Shown here piece after piece: positions 46,990 to 55,354 of a stretch of DNA of 64,000 nt. Positions within the stretch are counted from its first letter, which is position 1. The number at the start of each line of letters is the position of its first letter. The DNA lies in contig NZ_JTDI01000002.1 in assembly GCF_000802225.1 (NCBI RefSeq), positions 144,501-208,500 on the forward strand. The letters run 5' to 3'. Both the position numbers and the translations under genes were made by a program. This stretch comes from Novosphingobium malaysiense. Its GTDB lineage: Bacteria > Pseudomonadota > Alphaproteobacteria > Sphingomonadales > Sphingomonadaceae. A model generated the notes under the pieces. It searched no databases. It was given only the letters and a program-made list of their open reading frames with translations, and was not told where the DNA came from.

Positions 46990-47288
46990 TCAATAACGTC
47001 ATAGAGATAAATTGGCTGAGATTGTAGCGATAAACAGTATCAGATTGGCTTATTCGGTCGTACCACGGAAGAAGAAAGAGTTGGCCGCGGCCGGCCATAC
47101 CGCCCGCCTTCCGGCATTCGCGCGTGTGATTTCGCTGATGCCGACCTGCTTGTTTCCGGCTGCATTCGCACCCGAAACTCATCCTTCGAAGCCAATCTGC
47201 AGCCGTCCGTGACGTAGAAGTAGGACCTTTGCAGCTTGAAAGATCTCGCAGGAATTGTCGGTGGACGTGATGGTTTGATCAGGAGCAT
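46990..47288. other. Intergenic region between M23 peptidase and histidine kinase genes
   Basis: Just under 300 bp. Open frames exist on both strands but none has a ribosome-binding site and a protein-like composition, so I list no gene. It should hold the peptidase promoter. Confidence 0.4.
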
Positions 47289-49034
47289 TCAATTGGGATT
47301 GACCGGAACACTCATCTGAAGCGCGGTGCAGCCCGGTTTCGAATGGATTTCCAGCGATCCGCCCAGCTCGCCCAGCCTTTCGCTGATCGATCGGGGCAGC
47401 GTCGGCGCTTCGGGCTTGGTGAATCCGCTGCCGTTGTCGGTCACGTCGATCTCGATCACGTCCGACCGTCGCACGCACCTGACGGTGACTTGCGAGGCGT
47501 TGCCGTGGCGCACGGCGTTGGAAATGGCCTCGCGAACGACTTGCTGCAGTTCCATCGACAGCCACACCTCGACTTCGATACGAAAATCGCATTCGCGCAA
47601 TTCGACCTCAATCTGCCAGCGCAAGGCAAGGGCATCTCCCACCGAGGCGATATCCTCGATCAGGTTGCGAACGCGCGGGTCCGATTCTGTTTCCCGCAAT
47701 TGCGCTATGAGGCCGCGAACGTGTCGGTGTTCCGCGCCCAGCGCACTCTTGATGGTGTCAATCTCGTCCGCAAGCTCTGCGTTTTCGCCAACTTTGGCTT
47801 GCAGCGCTACCAACAGGAAGCGGGCACCGGCGAGCGAATGCGCCACGCTGTCGTGCAAGTCGCATGCTACTGTCCGACGCAGGCGCAGGAGCGCTGAATT
47901 GAGAGCGTCTATCGACGCCATTTGCGATTCCAGGCCTTGCGCGATTTCTGCACGAATTGCAGCGGCGAGATGGAGATGGCCCCAGCCAGGCGCGCGAATG
48001 CCGGTTAGAATCAGCCAGGTTCGCCCGTCTTCGCCATCCACCGGGATGCTGATTCCAGTCTTCACTTTCAGTTCCGCCAGCAGTGCCCGTCCCGAAACGG
48101 TGGATGCGGTGCGCAAAGCCAGCTCGTTGCCAGTCGAGATGATGGCGCGGTTGCGTGAAACATCGAAAAGCGCGGGGGAGAGGTCCCTGAAGCCTTCTGC
48201 TGCCGCAAAGCTTAGTTTTGCCGGAGCGAGTTTCTCGTCCAGTTCCCGCAGCCCGGCGCAATAGCAACCGCGATTGTCAGGGTCGATCCAGCACAGGACG
48301 GCATCCTGGGCTCGTACGAGGTTGGCCGCGTAACCCAATGCGGATGCTGCCGGCGGCAGGCCCGGATCCGGTATCTCCCCGTAAAAGCGTGGCAGCGCTA
48401 TTCCAAGCCTATGTACACTCACCTCGACTACGACCACCGTCTCGAGTACGGCAAAAAGGGCCCAGCTCAGGGCCTCTGCGATGTTTGCGCCGCTTCCAGG
48501 CATTTCGAACAGGAAGATGTCGGCTAACCAGAGCGTGTCGAGGGCAAGGGCCATGTACAGCACCATCCCGGACTGCCACCGCAGCGTGCTGGCGAAAATC
48601 ACGTGAGCCAGCAGCCACAGAGCGGCAACCACCATAGCTGCGTCGCCATGCGTATGCATGAATGTGAGGACGATGAATGCCATCACATCCACGGCAATGA
48701 AGATCTTCGAAAGGACGAAGTCCAGATACCAGCTCCGTATGGCGATGACGAAAGCCACCGCAGCAACGGCGCCAAATGTAAGAGCCAACACGGTATCCAG
48801 GCGCGCGGCAAAGGAAGGGGCGGTCGATTCCGCCAAGCCGAACAGCATGAGCACGACGGCGGCAAGGACGCGACTGGCTGCAATTGCGCGGCCATAGTGC
48901 GTCGCATAGGCTTGCCGGGAAAACTTGCTGATGCGTCGAAGTAACCGGTTGGAGGGTGGGGCTGCTGCAGTGATCACAATCTTCCGCACGGGTAGCGGGG
49001 CGTCGGCCGGGCAGGAACCGTGCCTATCAGGCAT
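47289..49034 (-). CDS. Membrane sensor histidine kinase, NarX/DegS type (HisKA_3)
   Basis: Up to 581 residues. About six membrane helices lie between residues 45 and 210. A GAF-like region with several cysteines follows (VLCWIDPDNRGCYCAGL). The HisKA_3 dimerisation helix RLRRTVACDLHDSVAHSLAGARFLL carries the phosphorylated His (about 394), followed by EAISNAVRHGNASQVTVR and DVTDNGSGFTKPE in the ATPase domain. It should phosphorylate the NarL-type regulator encoded just upstream. The annotated ATG lacks a good ribosome-binding site; a GTG at 48977 overlapping a leader ORF stop is an alternative. Confidence 0.9.
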   Translation of the reverse strand: MPDRHGSCPADAPLPVRKIVITAAAPPSNRLLRRISKFSRQAYATHYGRAIAASRVLAAVVLMLFGLAESTAPSFAARLDTVLALTFGAVAAVAFVIAIRSWYLDFVLSKIFIAVDVMAFIVLTFMHTHGDAAMVVAALWLLAHVIFASTLRWQSGMVLYMALALDTLWLADIFLFEMPGSGANIAEALSWALFAVLETVVVVEVSVHRLGIALPRFYGEIPDPGLPPAASALGYAANLVRAQDAVLCWIDPDNRGCYCAGLRELDEKLAPAKLSFAAAEGFRDLSPALFDVSRNRAIISTGNELALRTASTVSGRALLAELKVKTGISIPVDGEDGRTWLILTGIRAPGWGHLHLAAAIRAEIAQGLESQMASIDALNSALLRLRRTVACDLHDSVAHSLAGARFLLVALQAKVGENAELADEIDTIKSALGAEHRHVRGLIAQLRETESDPRVRNLIEDIASVGDALALRWQIEVELRECDFRIEVEVWLSMELQQVVREAISNAVRHGNASQVTVRCVRRSDVIEIDVTDNGSGFTKPEAPTLPRSISERLGELGGSLEIHSKPGCTALQMSVPVNPN

Positions 49035-49042
49035 CGGGACAT
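48974..49042 (-). CDS. Possible 22-codon leader ORF coupled to the histidine kinase
   Basis: The ATG at 49042 has GGAG exactly six bases upstream, the best ribosome-binding site in this gap, and opens a 22-codon frame (MSRCLIGTVPARPTPRYPCG and two more residues). Its TGA (48974-48976) overlaps a GTG (48975-48977) in the kinase frame at kinase codon 20. That arrangement is typical of translational coupling. No function is claimed for the peptide. Confidence 0.35.
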   Translation of the reverse strand: MSRCLIGTVPARPTPRYPCGRL

Positions 49043-49087
49043 TGCGTTCTCCTGCCAGGTCGTCAAACGGAACAGGTTTGCGTCAAT

Positions 49088-49711
49088 CTATCGTGCGGTC
49101 TCATTGGTTCTTGCCATCATGGCGAGTTCAGTACGATTGGAAATTCCGAGCTTGGTGTAAACCCTGTGAAGGTGGACCTTTATGGTTCCTTCCGTGGTCT
49201 CCAGGAGGGCGGCGATGTCCTTGTTGCGTAGCCCACGCGCCACATGATCCGCTACTTCCTGTTCCTTGGGCGTAAGTATGGCGAGGCAAGCTGGAGATGC
49301 CGGCGGGGTGCTCAAGGCATGTTCGATGAGCTTGCCATCCAGATATGGAAGACCGTTGGTAACGGCATCTATCGCGTCAAGAAGTCTGTTCTCACTGTCA
49401 TGCTTGAAGACGATGCCATTTACGCCTGCCCGAACTGCATCCGCCACTTGCCCGTTCGTCATTTCGACCGTCAGGATTATCACGGGGCGTTCGTCATGGC
49501 GTTCGCGCAGCGCCTTGAGGGTGGAAATTCCATCGCCACCGGGCATGCGCACGTCCAGGAGTACGACTTCGGGGTCTTCCCGTCTGATTGCATCCAACGT
49601 GGCGTGGCCGTCGCCGGTCATGGCGATTACCTGATGCCCGCCCATTTGCAGCACGGCGTTGACGCCGAGCCGGAAAAAGGGGTGATCATCGGCAATCAGA
49701 ACTCGCGACAC
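49088..49711 (-). CDS. NarL/LuxR-family response regulator
   Basis: A 207-residue regulator with an N-terminal receiver (acidic pair Asp8-Asp9, phosphorylated Asp53 in VVLLDVRMP, Lys about 103 in VFKHDS) and a C-terminal LuxR-type helix-turn-helix (LTPKEQEVADHVARGLRNKDIAALLETTEGTIKVHLHRVYTKLGISNRTE). It starts with GTG at 49711 with AGGAAA nine bases upstream. It is cotranscribed with the downstream HisKA_3 kinase, 53 bp away. Target genes are unknown. Confidence 0.94.
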   Translation of the reverse strand: MSRVLIADDHPFFRLGVNAVLQMGGHQVIAMTGDGHATLDAIRREDPEVVLLDVRMPGGDGISTLKALRERHDERPVIILTVEMTNGQVADAVRAGVNGIVFKHDSENRLLDAIDAVTNGLPYLDGKLIEHALSTPPASPACLAILTPKEQEVADHVARGLRNKDIAALLETTEGTIKVHLHRVYTKLGISNRTELAMMARTNETAR

Positions 49712-50089
49712 GTTCAGTATTTCCTACCCGAAATCGCTCCGCCTACGATGATGTGACGAATGTCGTTGGCTAATAGTACGCAATAATCGGCGTTTCTTGC
49801 AAGACATTACGCTCTTGGTCAAATCACCCATGTTAGCTACCTTAGGATACGGCTTTCGCCTACTTTGCAGTGAGAACGCCCAAGGCGCCAGGTGCCTCCC
49901 CGACTAAGATATCCGTGCACTACGCCGCGTGGAAGTTGGGATGTCTGAATACGAGCAATCGCCGCCCTAGGGCGCGCCAGATGATTTTCGCTCGAAGGAG
50001 CGTCGCAATCGAAGCGAAGGCCCGCTTTCCAGCCATCATCGTAATTGCCTTCACGGAAAAGGCCGCGCCGAAGTCACCTTCTTGATAGC
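49712..50089. other. Intergenic region between response regulator and tRNA-Gly
   Basis: About 380 bp holding the regulator's promoter (the first 130 bp are AT-richer). A 71-codon plus-strand frame at 49870 has no ribosome-binding site and I do not accept it. Nothing else recognisable. Confidence 0.4.
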
Positions 50090-50163
50090 TGGAGCGGGTG
50101 AAGGGAATCGAACCCTCGTCGTAAGCTTGGGAAGCTTCTGCTCTACCATTGAGCTACACCCGC
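50090..50163 (-). tRNA. tRNA-Gly(CCC)
   Basis: On the minus strand a 74-nt cloverleaf with encoded CCA: acceptor GCGGGTG pairs with CACCCGC, the D-arm is GCTCAATGGTAGAGC, the anticodon loop TTCCCAA gives anticodon CCC, and the T-arm is AGGGTTCGATTCCCT. The anticodon stem has one mismatched outer pair. It reads GGG glycine codons. Confidence 0.95.
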
Positions 50164-50315
50164 AAACCCGCAGGAAACCGGGGTTTCGTGCCATGGTCAA
50201 GCTAGCGGTTCACAGGATGGTCCCGCAAGCGGAGGGCAATTGCCACATTCCCTGCCCCACGGTCAATAACGTTCATCGTCCCGGAATGGCATAGCTGCCG
50301 CCGGAGGTCGCCGGG

Positions 50316-50888
50316 TCATTCGACCACGAGGAAATATTCGGCTTCGCGATCGCCTGGATTGCGCACTTCGATGGTGTAGCGCTGGGTGAACATTGGGACC
50401 CAGTGGCACGTTCGGTTCCTGTTGCTCATGATGCACACGGGGCGGTGATCGGAATCCAGGACGCGCAGAGAAATCGGCGCATTGCCGGGCGTCGACAGGG
50501 CGATGCTGGCTTTCTGACCGGACAGGAAGACCTGTTCGAATGCCTCGCTGTGACCGGCCAGAATCTGTCCGCTCCTGTAGCCGGGCCCGAGCGGGCTGCC
50601 GCGCATGGGCGGCGCGGTAGCGGCAAGCAGGGTACGCCATCGGGGCACAGGGTCGGCCCCATCCCAATCGACCAAGGGGTGTGCGCCGCTGCGATCGATC
50701 ACAGCCAGCGCCGAGGCGAGCGCTTTGTGGTTTCGATTGGCCTGTGCCGCTTGCGCGCTCGACAAGGCAAGCGCGACCTTTTCGCCGATGCCGTGTGTCG
50801 CGTCCTGGGCCCCGACGGCAGGGCCGGATACGACCGCCAGCACTGTCAGCCCGGCGCGCAGAAAGCATGTGATGCCGATGCGGTTCAT
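50316..50888 (-). CDS. Exported protein of unknown function, cotranscribed with a two-component system
   Basis: A 190-residue protein with an N-terminal signal peptide (CFLRAGLTVLAVVSGPAVGAQ) and no other hydrophobic helix. The mature part contains a helical region (VALALSSAQAAQANRNHKALASAL) and a beta-rich C-terminal half with two cysteines (VCIMSNRNRTCHW) and QRYTIEVRNPGDREAEYFLVVE. No family recognised. The ATG overlaps the stop of the kinase gene (ATGA), so it is the third gene of the regulator-kinase operon and may be its accessory sensor or output. Confidence 0.72.
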   Translation of the reverse strand: MNRIGITCFLRAGLTVLAVVSGPAVGAQDATHGIGEKVALALSSAQAAQANRNHKALASALAVIDRSGAHPLVDWDGADPVPRWRTLLAATAPPMRGSPLGPGYRSGQILAGHSEAFEQVFLSGQKASIALSTPGNAPISLRVLDSDHRPVCIMSNRNRTCHWVPMFTQRYTIEVRNPGDREAEYFLVVE

Positions 50889-52240
50889 CTTTTCGTCTCC
50901 GGCGTGACGGTGAAGCAGGCTCCCTTGTCCGTCTCCACCAGGTTTATCTCCAGATGGTGGCGCTCCGCAATGGCGCGGCAGAGCGCGAGGCCCAGGCCTG
51001 CACCTTCGGTAGAGGAGGACCGCACGCCACGACTGAACTTCTCGAAGATTCCCTCGCGCAGGTCATCCGGCACGCCCGGACCGTCGTCGCTGACGATCAG
51101 GCGTGGTCCCTTGCGCAGCGCCAGCCAGACGGTGCCGCCTTCCGGCACGAACTTGAATGCGTTGTCGAGCAGGTTGGTGATCAGGCGGGTGAGGGCCATT
51201 TCCTCGCCTTCGATGGTGACGCCCGGCTCTATATCTACCTTGAAATGGTGCCCGGACTCTTCCGCACTGTCGGCATAGAGTTCACCCAGTCGCGAGACCA
51301 GGGCGCTGAGATCGACAGGGGCAAGGCCATGCCTGTCGCCGCGCCGGGCCTCGCTCGCGGCGATATCGAGCAGCGATTCGAGCATGCGGATGATGCCGCG
51401 GATTTCGGTGCGGGCGTCGGCGATGCGCGCGGCCGTTTCCGCGTCGGGCGTGGCGGCGAGCGCTTTTACGAGGCGATTGTCGAGATGCATCAGCGGCGTG
51501 CGCATTTCGTGCGCCACATGGTCGGTAGTCTCGCGATGGGCCGCGGCAAGCTGCCGCAGCCGGGCGAGGGCATTGCCCGAGTGGGCCGTCAGTTCGTCGA
51601 TTTCGTCGCGGCCGCCGGAGCCTCTGGCGAGCTGCTCCAGGGCGGCATCGTCGGGTTGGCGGAATGCCGCGTTGATCCTCTCGAGGCGGCCCGCGAGCCG
51701 GTGCGCCGCCATCCAGCCGCCCAAGGCTACTGCCAGCACGGCGAGAATGCCGCCGGTCAGAAAGGCCAGTCCGACCTGGCGCAGCAGCACGTCGAGATCG
51801 TGGTGTTCGTGGGCGACCAGCAGGCGAAGCTCGGGGCCGAGTTGGGTAGCCCGGGCAAAGGCCTCTATATCGCCGTCCAGATGAACTTCGGCGGCTTCGG
51901 AAACGTTGGCGTCGAGTTTGGGCCAGCGTTTTATGTCGCCGGCTATGGGAACGCCTGCAGAATTGGCAAGCAGATAGTGCGCCGCGTTGCCGTTGCGCGG
52001 TTGCAGGGCAAGCCGGTCTTCGATGCGCTTGGAAAGTTCTTCCGCGCCGCCACTGGCGAATATGTCCACCATGCCGGCCAGATCGAGGTCGACCGTTCGC
52101 TGCATGGCAAGATGGTTGGTTCGCTGGATCGTCGTATCCGTCAGCAGCCACAGCCCGAACGTGATCTCCGCGGCGGTGAAGATGGCCCAAAGGACAATCT
52201 GAGCGAAGATCGAATGGCGGATAGCAACGAGGTGCGTCAC
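50885..52240 (-). CDS. Sensor histidine kinase (HisKA), OmpR-system partner
   Basis: A 451-residue inner-membrane kinase. Two membrane helices (FAQIVLWAIFTAAEITFGLWLL and LAFLTGGILAVLAVALGGWMAA) flank a periplasmic sensor region of about 130 residues, followed by a HAMP-like linker. The H-box is DHVAHEMRTPLMHLDNRLVKAL (His about 243), the N-box NLLDNAFKFVPEGG, then VSDDGPGVPDDLREGIFEKFSRG and GAGLGLALCRAIAERH. The start is a GTG at 52240 overlapping the regulator stop (GTGA). A longer open frame upstream is regulator sequence in another frame. Confidence 0.93.
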   Translation of the reverse strand: MTHLVAIRHSIFAQIVLWAIFTAAEITFGLWLLTDTTIQRTNHLAMQRTVDLDLAGMVDIFASGGAEELSKRIEDRLALQPRNGNAAHYLLANSAGVPIAGDIKRWPKLDANVSEAAEVHLDGDIEAFARATQLGPELRLLVAHEHHDLDVLLRQVGLAFLTGGILAVLAVALGGWMAAHRLAGRLERINAAFRQPDDAALEQLARGSGGRDEIDELTAHSGNALARLRQLAAAHRETTDHVAHEMRTPLMHLDNRLVKALAATPDAETAARIADARTEIRGIIRMLESLLDIAASEARRGDRHGLAPVDLSALVSRLGELYADSAEESGHHFKVDIEPGVTIEGEEMALTRLITNLLDNAFKFVPEGGTVWLALRKGPRLIVSDDGPGVPDDLREGIFEKFSRGVRSSSTEGAGLGLALCRAIAERHHLEINLVETDKGACFTVTPETKR

Positions 52241-52923
52241 CGCCCGTCCAGAAGCCGATAGCCCGAACCCCAGATGGTCTCGAGGGCGGGGGAGGCGAAG
52301 CCGTCCTCGAGCTTGCGCCGCAGACGACCGATATTGACGTCGACGACGTTGGTCTGCGGATCGAAATTCATCTTCCAAACGTCGCGCAGCAGCATTTCGC
52401 GGGTCAGCACGTCCCCGGCATTCTGCATGAAGTAGTGGAACAGTTCGAATTCCTTGGGGCTGAGCGACAGGTGCCGGTTCTCGCGGAACGCCGTACGGGC
52501 CTTCACATGGCATTCGAAGGCGCCGTAGAGGATGACGGCACTATGCGTGCCCCCCGAGGCACGCCGATGGAGCGCGCGCAGCCGGGCGAGCAATTCTTCG
52601 GCCTCGAAAGGCTTTGCCAGGTAATCGTCGGCGCCGCCGTCGAGCCCTTCGGCCCGGTCGCTGGTGCGGCCGAGTGCGGACAACATGAGAACGGGAGTGC
52701 CGATGCCGCTGTCGCGCAAGCGCGAAAGGATGGTCAGGCCGTCGACGTCGGGCAGCATGCGGTCGAGAATGATCACGTCGAAGCGTTCGACGCCGGCACG
52801 CAAGAGTCCATCGTTGCCGGTCGCGACCCAGGTCACGGCGTCACCGGATTCGGCGGCTACCTCCTGGACCTGCGATGCCGCGCGAGCATCGTCCTCGATG
52901 TAGAGGATGTTGAGCCCGCTCAT
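52237..52923 (-). CDS. OmpR-family response regulator
   Basis: A 228-residue regulator: receiver with Asp11-Asp12 and phosphorylated Asp54 (VIILDRMLPDVDGL), Lys about 104 in YLAKPFEAEELLARL, then a winged-helix DNA-binding domain (LSLSPKEFELFHYFMQNAGDVLTREMLLRDVW, VDVNIGRLRRKL, GSGYRLL). The ATG at 52923 gives the canonical N-terminus ILYIEDD. GGGG lies four bases before it, within a tandem 11-bp repeat. It heads an operon with the kinase and an exported protein. Confidence 0.95.
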   Translation of the reverse strand: MSGLNILYIEDDARAASQVQEVAAESGDAVTWVATGNDGLLRAGVERFDVIILDRMLPDVDGLTILSRLRDSGIGTPVLMLSALGRTSDRAEGLDGGADDYLAKPFEAEELLARLRALHRRASGGTHSAVILYGAFECHVKARTAFRENRHLSLSPKEFELFHYFMQNAGDVLTREMLLRDVWKMNFDPQTNVVDVNIGRLRRKLEDGFASPALETIWGSGYRLLDGR

Positions 52924-52926
52924 GAT

Positions 52927-52952
52927 CCCCTGCTGCTCCCCTGCTGCTCCCC
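52927..52952. repeat. 11-bp tandem repeat over the response-regulator ribosome-binding region
   Basis: The unit CCCCTGCTGCT occurs twice in direct succession (52927-52937 and 52938-52948) plus four more bases. On the mRNA strand this gives three GGGG(A) stretches spaced 11 nt apart, the last immediately before the ATG at 52923. Slippage would change the leader but not the protein. Confidence 0.75.
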
Positions 52953-53140
52953 GCAACGCCCAATACTGCACATCCGGCCCCGACTTCGCAACGGACTCTG
53001 GAATTCCCGCCCGCGCAATCGAGGCGATGCGTTCGATTAGCGCGGGCGGGAATGCCCGTGCCGAGCCTTGTGGCTTCCGGGTACAGACGGTGCGGTGCTG
53101 TTGATCCCGGTTGCTGGAAGGCTCGGCACAGGGCGGGGGG

Positions 53141-53275
53141 TCACGGAACGCCGTTGAAGGGGTCTGGGATCGGAGCGCTCGCTTCCCCTGAACGATAGTG
53201 GCGCGACACGGCACCTCTGACAAAGCAATGGATCGCATTCGCGATCTTGCGGGATTGCTCTTCGGAAGACTTCAT
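53141..53275 (-). CDS. Possible 44-residue small protein
   Basis: The ATG at 53275 is preceded by GAGGA with a seven-base gap, a strong ribosome-binding site, and opens a 44-codon frame beginning MKSSEEQSRKIANAIHCFVR and ending DPFNGVP. The peptide is basic in the middle (GAVSRHYRSGE) and third codon positions are about two-thirds G or C, which is compatible with coding. I recognise no family. It lies alone between the csgG-like gene and the OmpR regulator, on the same strand as both. Confidence 0.4.
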   Translation of the reverse strand: MKSSEEQSRKIANAIHCFVRGAVSRHYRSGEASAPIPDPFNGVP

Positions 53276-53406
53276 CGCGGGTCCTCGCAGGCGTGTCGAT
53301 TCGATTTCGATGAAGCGCAATGTTACGGCGCGCGGGTTGGTCGATCCTCTGACAAAGTTTGTTAGATACGCCTCTACCCCCAATGCGCACATGCCCGGAA
53401 ATGCAC
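53276..53406. other. Gap between the csgG-family terminator and the small ORF
   Basis: About 130 bp with no gene. It is part of the 537-bp space between the csgG-family gene and the response regulator (the rest being the small ORF, the terminator and about 190 bp upstream of the regulator). TTGTTAGATACG-like AT-richer sequence at 53358-53370 may be promoter DNA. Confidence 0.3.
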
Positions 53407-53440
53407 GTGAAAGGGCGGACCGGCAGGCCCGCCCTTTCAC
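53407..53440 (-). terminator. Terminator after the csgG-family gene
   Basis: GTGAAAGGGCGG (53407-53418) is the exact reverse complement of CCGCCCTTTCAC (53429-53440), giving a 12-pair stem with a 10-base loop. It is 20 bp beyond the csgG-family stop. There is no long T-run after the stem, but the A/T at the base of the stem can serve. Confidence 0.65.
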
Positions 53441-53460
53441 GAATGCCGGTGACTGCGCCG

Positions 53461-54234
53461 TCAGTTGGCGACGGGTGCGGCAGCCGCTGCGTCGACGGGC
53501 AGGCCGCCGAGCTGGGTGACCAGTTTGGTATATGCATCGAGGTAGGCGAGCACGATGACCTGACCGATCTTGGTGTTTTGGTAACCACCGCCGCCGGCCG
53601 CAGCGAACGTTCCACCGAAGAAGCCGCCGGCGCCTGCACCGAAGCTGACGTCCGACTTGCGGGCATAGCCCTCGGTGAGCGCCTCTTCCACGGTGGTGCG
53701 CGCATTGACGATCGAGAGCGTCACGTTCGCTTCGCCCTTCTTGATGTTGAGACCGCCCGCGACGGCGCCGACACTACGGCCGAACAGGCCTCCGCCGATC
53801 CCGCCGAGAATTCCGCCGAGATTGGTGCCTCCGGAGTTGTTGTTGGTGGAAACGATGTCGGGCTGGAGAAAGTAATCGGCCGCCTTGACCTGGCCCTTGC
53901 CGAGGTTGGATCCGGCCTGCAATTCGCCCTGATCGGCAAGGGCGCGCTCCATGGCGCGGTTGTGCATCGAGCGGCCACGATTGACCAGGGTGAAGCATCC
54001 CGAGCGCTGGACGAACACGCGCAGGATCGCCTCGGGACTGCCGAGGCTGAGTTCGCGCCACCACTTGTTGTCCGGTTCGACGATCGCGACAGTGCCGAGG
54101 TTGCGGGTGCAAACGGGAATTTCCTGCGTACCCCGCTCCTGCGCCTGGCGGGCGGACGACTTGCTTTCCGCAAAAGCCGTAGATGCCGTGAGCGAAACCG
54201 CAAGCGCACCGAGTGCGCAGATGACCTTTTTCAT
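53461..54234 (-). CDS. CsgG/HfaB-family exported protein
   Basis: A 257-residue protein with a signal peptide (MKKVICALGALAVSLTASTAFA) and the CsgG fold: LGTVAIVEPDNKWW, RSGCFTLVNRGRSMHNRAMERAL, KAADYFLQPDIV, then VTLSIVNARTTVEEALTEGYARKSD and a Gly-rich loop. The Gly-rich insert LGGILGGIGGGLFGR is unusual in length. CsgG forms outer-membrane pores for curli, and HfaB serves holdfast anchoring. No lipobox cysteine follows the signal peptide, so the protein may be soluble periplasmic. GGGAGGAT precedes the start. Confidence 0.82.
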   Translation of the reverse strand: MKKVICALGALAVSLTASTAFAESKSSARQAQERGTQEIPVCTRNLGTVAIVEPDNKWWRELSLGSPEAILRVFVQRSGCFTLVNRGRSMHNRAMERALADQGELQAGSNLGKGQVKAADYFLQPDIVSTNNNSGGTNLGGILGGIGGGLFGRSVGAVAGGLNIKKGEANVTLSIVNARTTVEEALTEGYARKSDVSFGAGAGGFFGGTFAAAGGGGYQNTKIGQVIVLAYLDAYTKLVTQLGGLPVDAAAAAPVAN

Positions 54235-54354
54235 GAAATATCCTCCCTGTTACTGCCGCGCGCGGACGTGCGGATTACCCGGTTCCATGAATATGCAGGA
54301 ACCTATGCCCCAAGAAAACTTCGGGCAAATGACGATGACTGTGAGGTGATACTA

Positions 54355-55215
54355 TCAGACAGCGGGTCGGACGGCCAAGTTGTCTATAAGGCGAGCCTTG
54401 CCAATCCGGGCGGCGACGAGCAGCCGCATGGGCCGGGATGTCGGACGACCGAGCAACTCGAGGTTTTCCGCATCGCGCAGGTCGGCATAGTCGACCGACG
54501 CGAATCCGGCTGCGAGCAACGCCGTTTCCAGGTCTGCGAGCGCGGCCTCGACGGTTTTGCCGCCCTCTATCGCGGCCGCGGCCTCGTTCATCGCGGCCGG
54601 CAGGGCAGCGGCCTGCGTCCGCTGTTCCGGCGTCAGGTAGGCATTGCGGGAGGACATCGCGAGCCCGTCCGCCTCGCGAACGGTCGGCACGCCCATGATG
54701 GCATCCGCATGCGGCCGGGTTAGATCGAGGTCGCGGGCCATGCGGCGGATGACCGCGAGTTGCTGCCAGTCCTTCTCTCCGAACAGCGCGAGGTCTGGCA
54801 GGACCTGGTGGAACAGCTTGCACACGACGGTGGCGACCCCGTCGAAATGCCCCGGCCGGGCCGCGCCACAAAGGCCTTCGCTGACGCCGGATACGGAAAT
54901 GTTGGTTGAAAAGCCCTGCGGATACATGACCTCCACGGAGGGCGCCCAGATCAGATCGACGCCTTCTCCCTCGAGCAGCGCGCAATCGTGTTCGAACTGG
55001 CGGGGATAGGCGTCCAGGTCCTCCCCGGCGCCGAACTGCAGTGGATTGACGAAAATCGAGACGGCCACGCGCGCCGCGCGCTTCCTCGCTTCGCGCACCA
55101 GGGTCAGATGGCCGTCGTGCAGGGCGCCCATGGTCGGGACGAGCGCCAGCGTTCCCGCTTCGCGCAGTTGGGCGACTGCACTGCGCAGTGGATCAAGGCT
55201 GTGGACGGTTTGCAT
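54355..55215 (-). CDS. panC: Pantoate--beta-alanine ligase (pantothenate synthetase)
   Basis: A 286-residue cytoplasmic enzyme that joins pantoate and beta-alanine with ATP to make pantothenate for coenzyme A. The ATP-binding HIGH-like motif is PTMGALHDGHLTLV (His33, His36). Other conserved parts are SIFVNPLQFGAGEDLDAYPR, LFGEKDWQQLAVIRRMARDL and the KMSKS-equivalent region MSSRNAYLTPEQR. It is divergent from mipZ across 139 bp; panB and panD are not in the window. Confidence 0.95.
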   Translation of the reverse strand: MQTVHSLDPLRSAVAQLREAGTLALVPTMGALHDGHLTLVREARKRAARVAVSIFVNPLQFGAGEDLDAYPRQFEHDCALLEGEGVDLIWAPSVEVMYPQGFSTNISVSGVSEGLCGAARPGHFDGVATVVCKLFHQVLPDLALFGEKDWQQLAVIRRMARDLDLTRPHADAIMGVPTVREADGLAMSSRNAYLTPEQRTQAAALPAAMNEAAAAIEGGKTVEAALADLETALLAAGFASVDYADLRDAENLELLGRPTSRPMRLLVAARIGKARLIDNLAVRPAV

Positions 55216-55354
55216 TGGCTGTGGCTGCTCCGATATGATGCGCTTGACCGGCAGACGCGCCAGCCCTTAGCCGCAGCGCGCCCTGTGCGGCAATGGATTT
55301 GAACTCACGAGGGCCGGCGGACCGGCCCCGCAGCAGGAAAGCGATCACCAGTTC

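Noticed and set aside
47012..47212. A 66-codon plus-strand frame in the gap upstream of the M23 peptidase gene
   Set aside because: No ribosome-binding site and amino-acid content resembles random sequence.
47040..47288. An 82-codon minus-strand frame beginning immediately after the histidine kinase stop
   Set aside because: No ribosome-binding site apart from kinase coding sequence, unbiased composition, and no domain; TGA-ATG adjacency alone is weak.
49870..50085. A 71-codon plus-strand frame before tRNA-Gly(CCC)
   Set aside because: No ribosome-binding site and no family resemblance; the sequence runs up to the tRNA.
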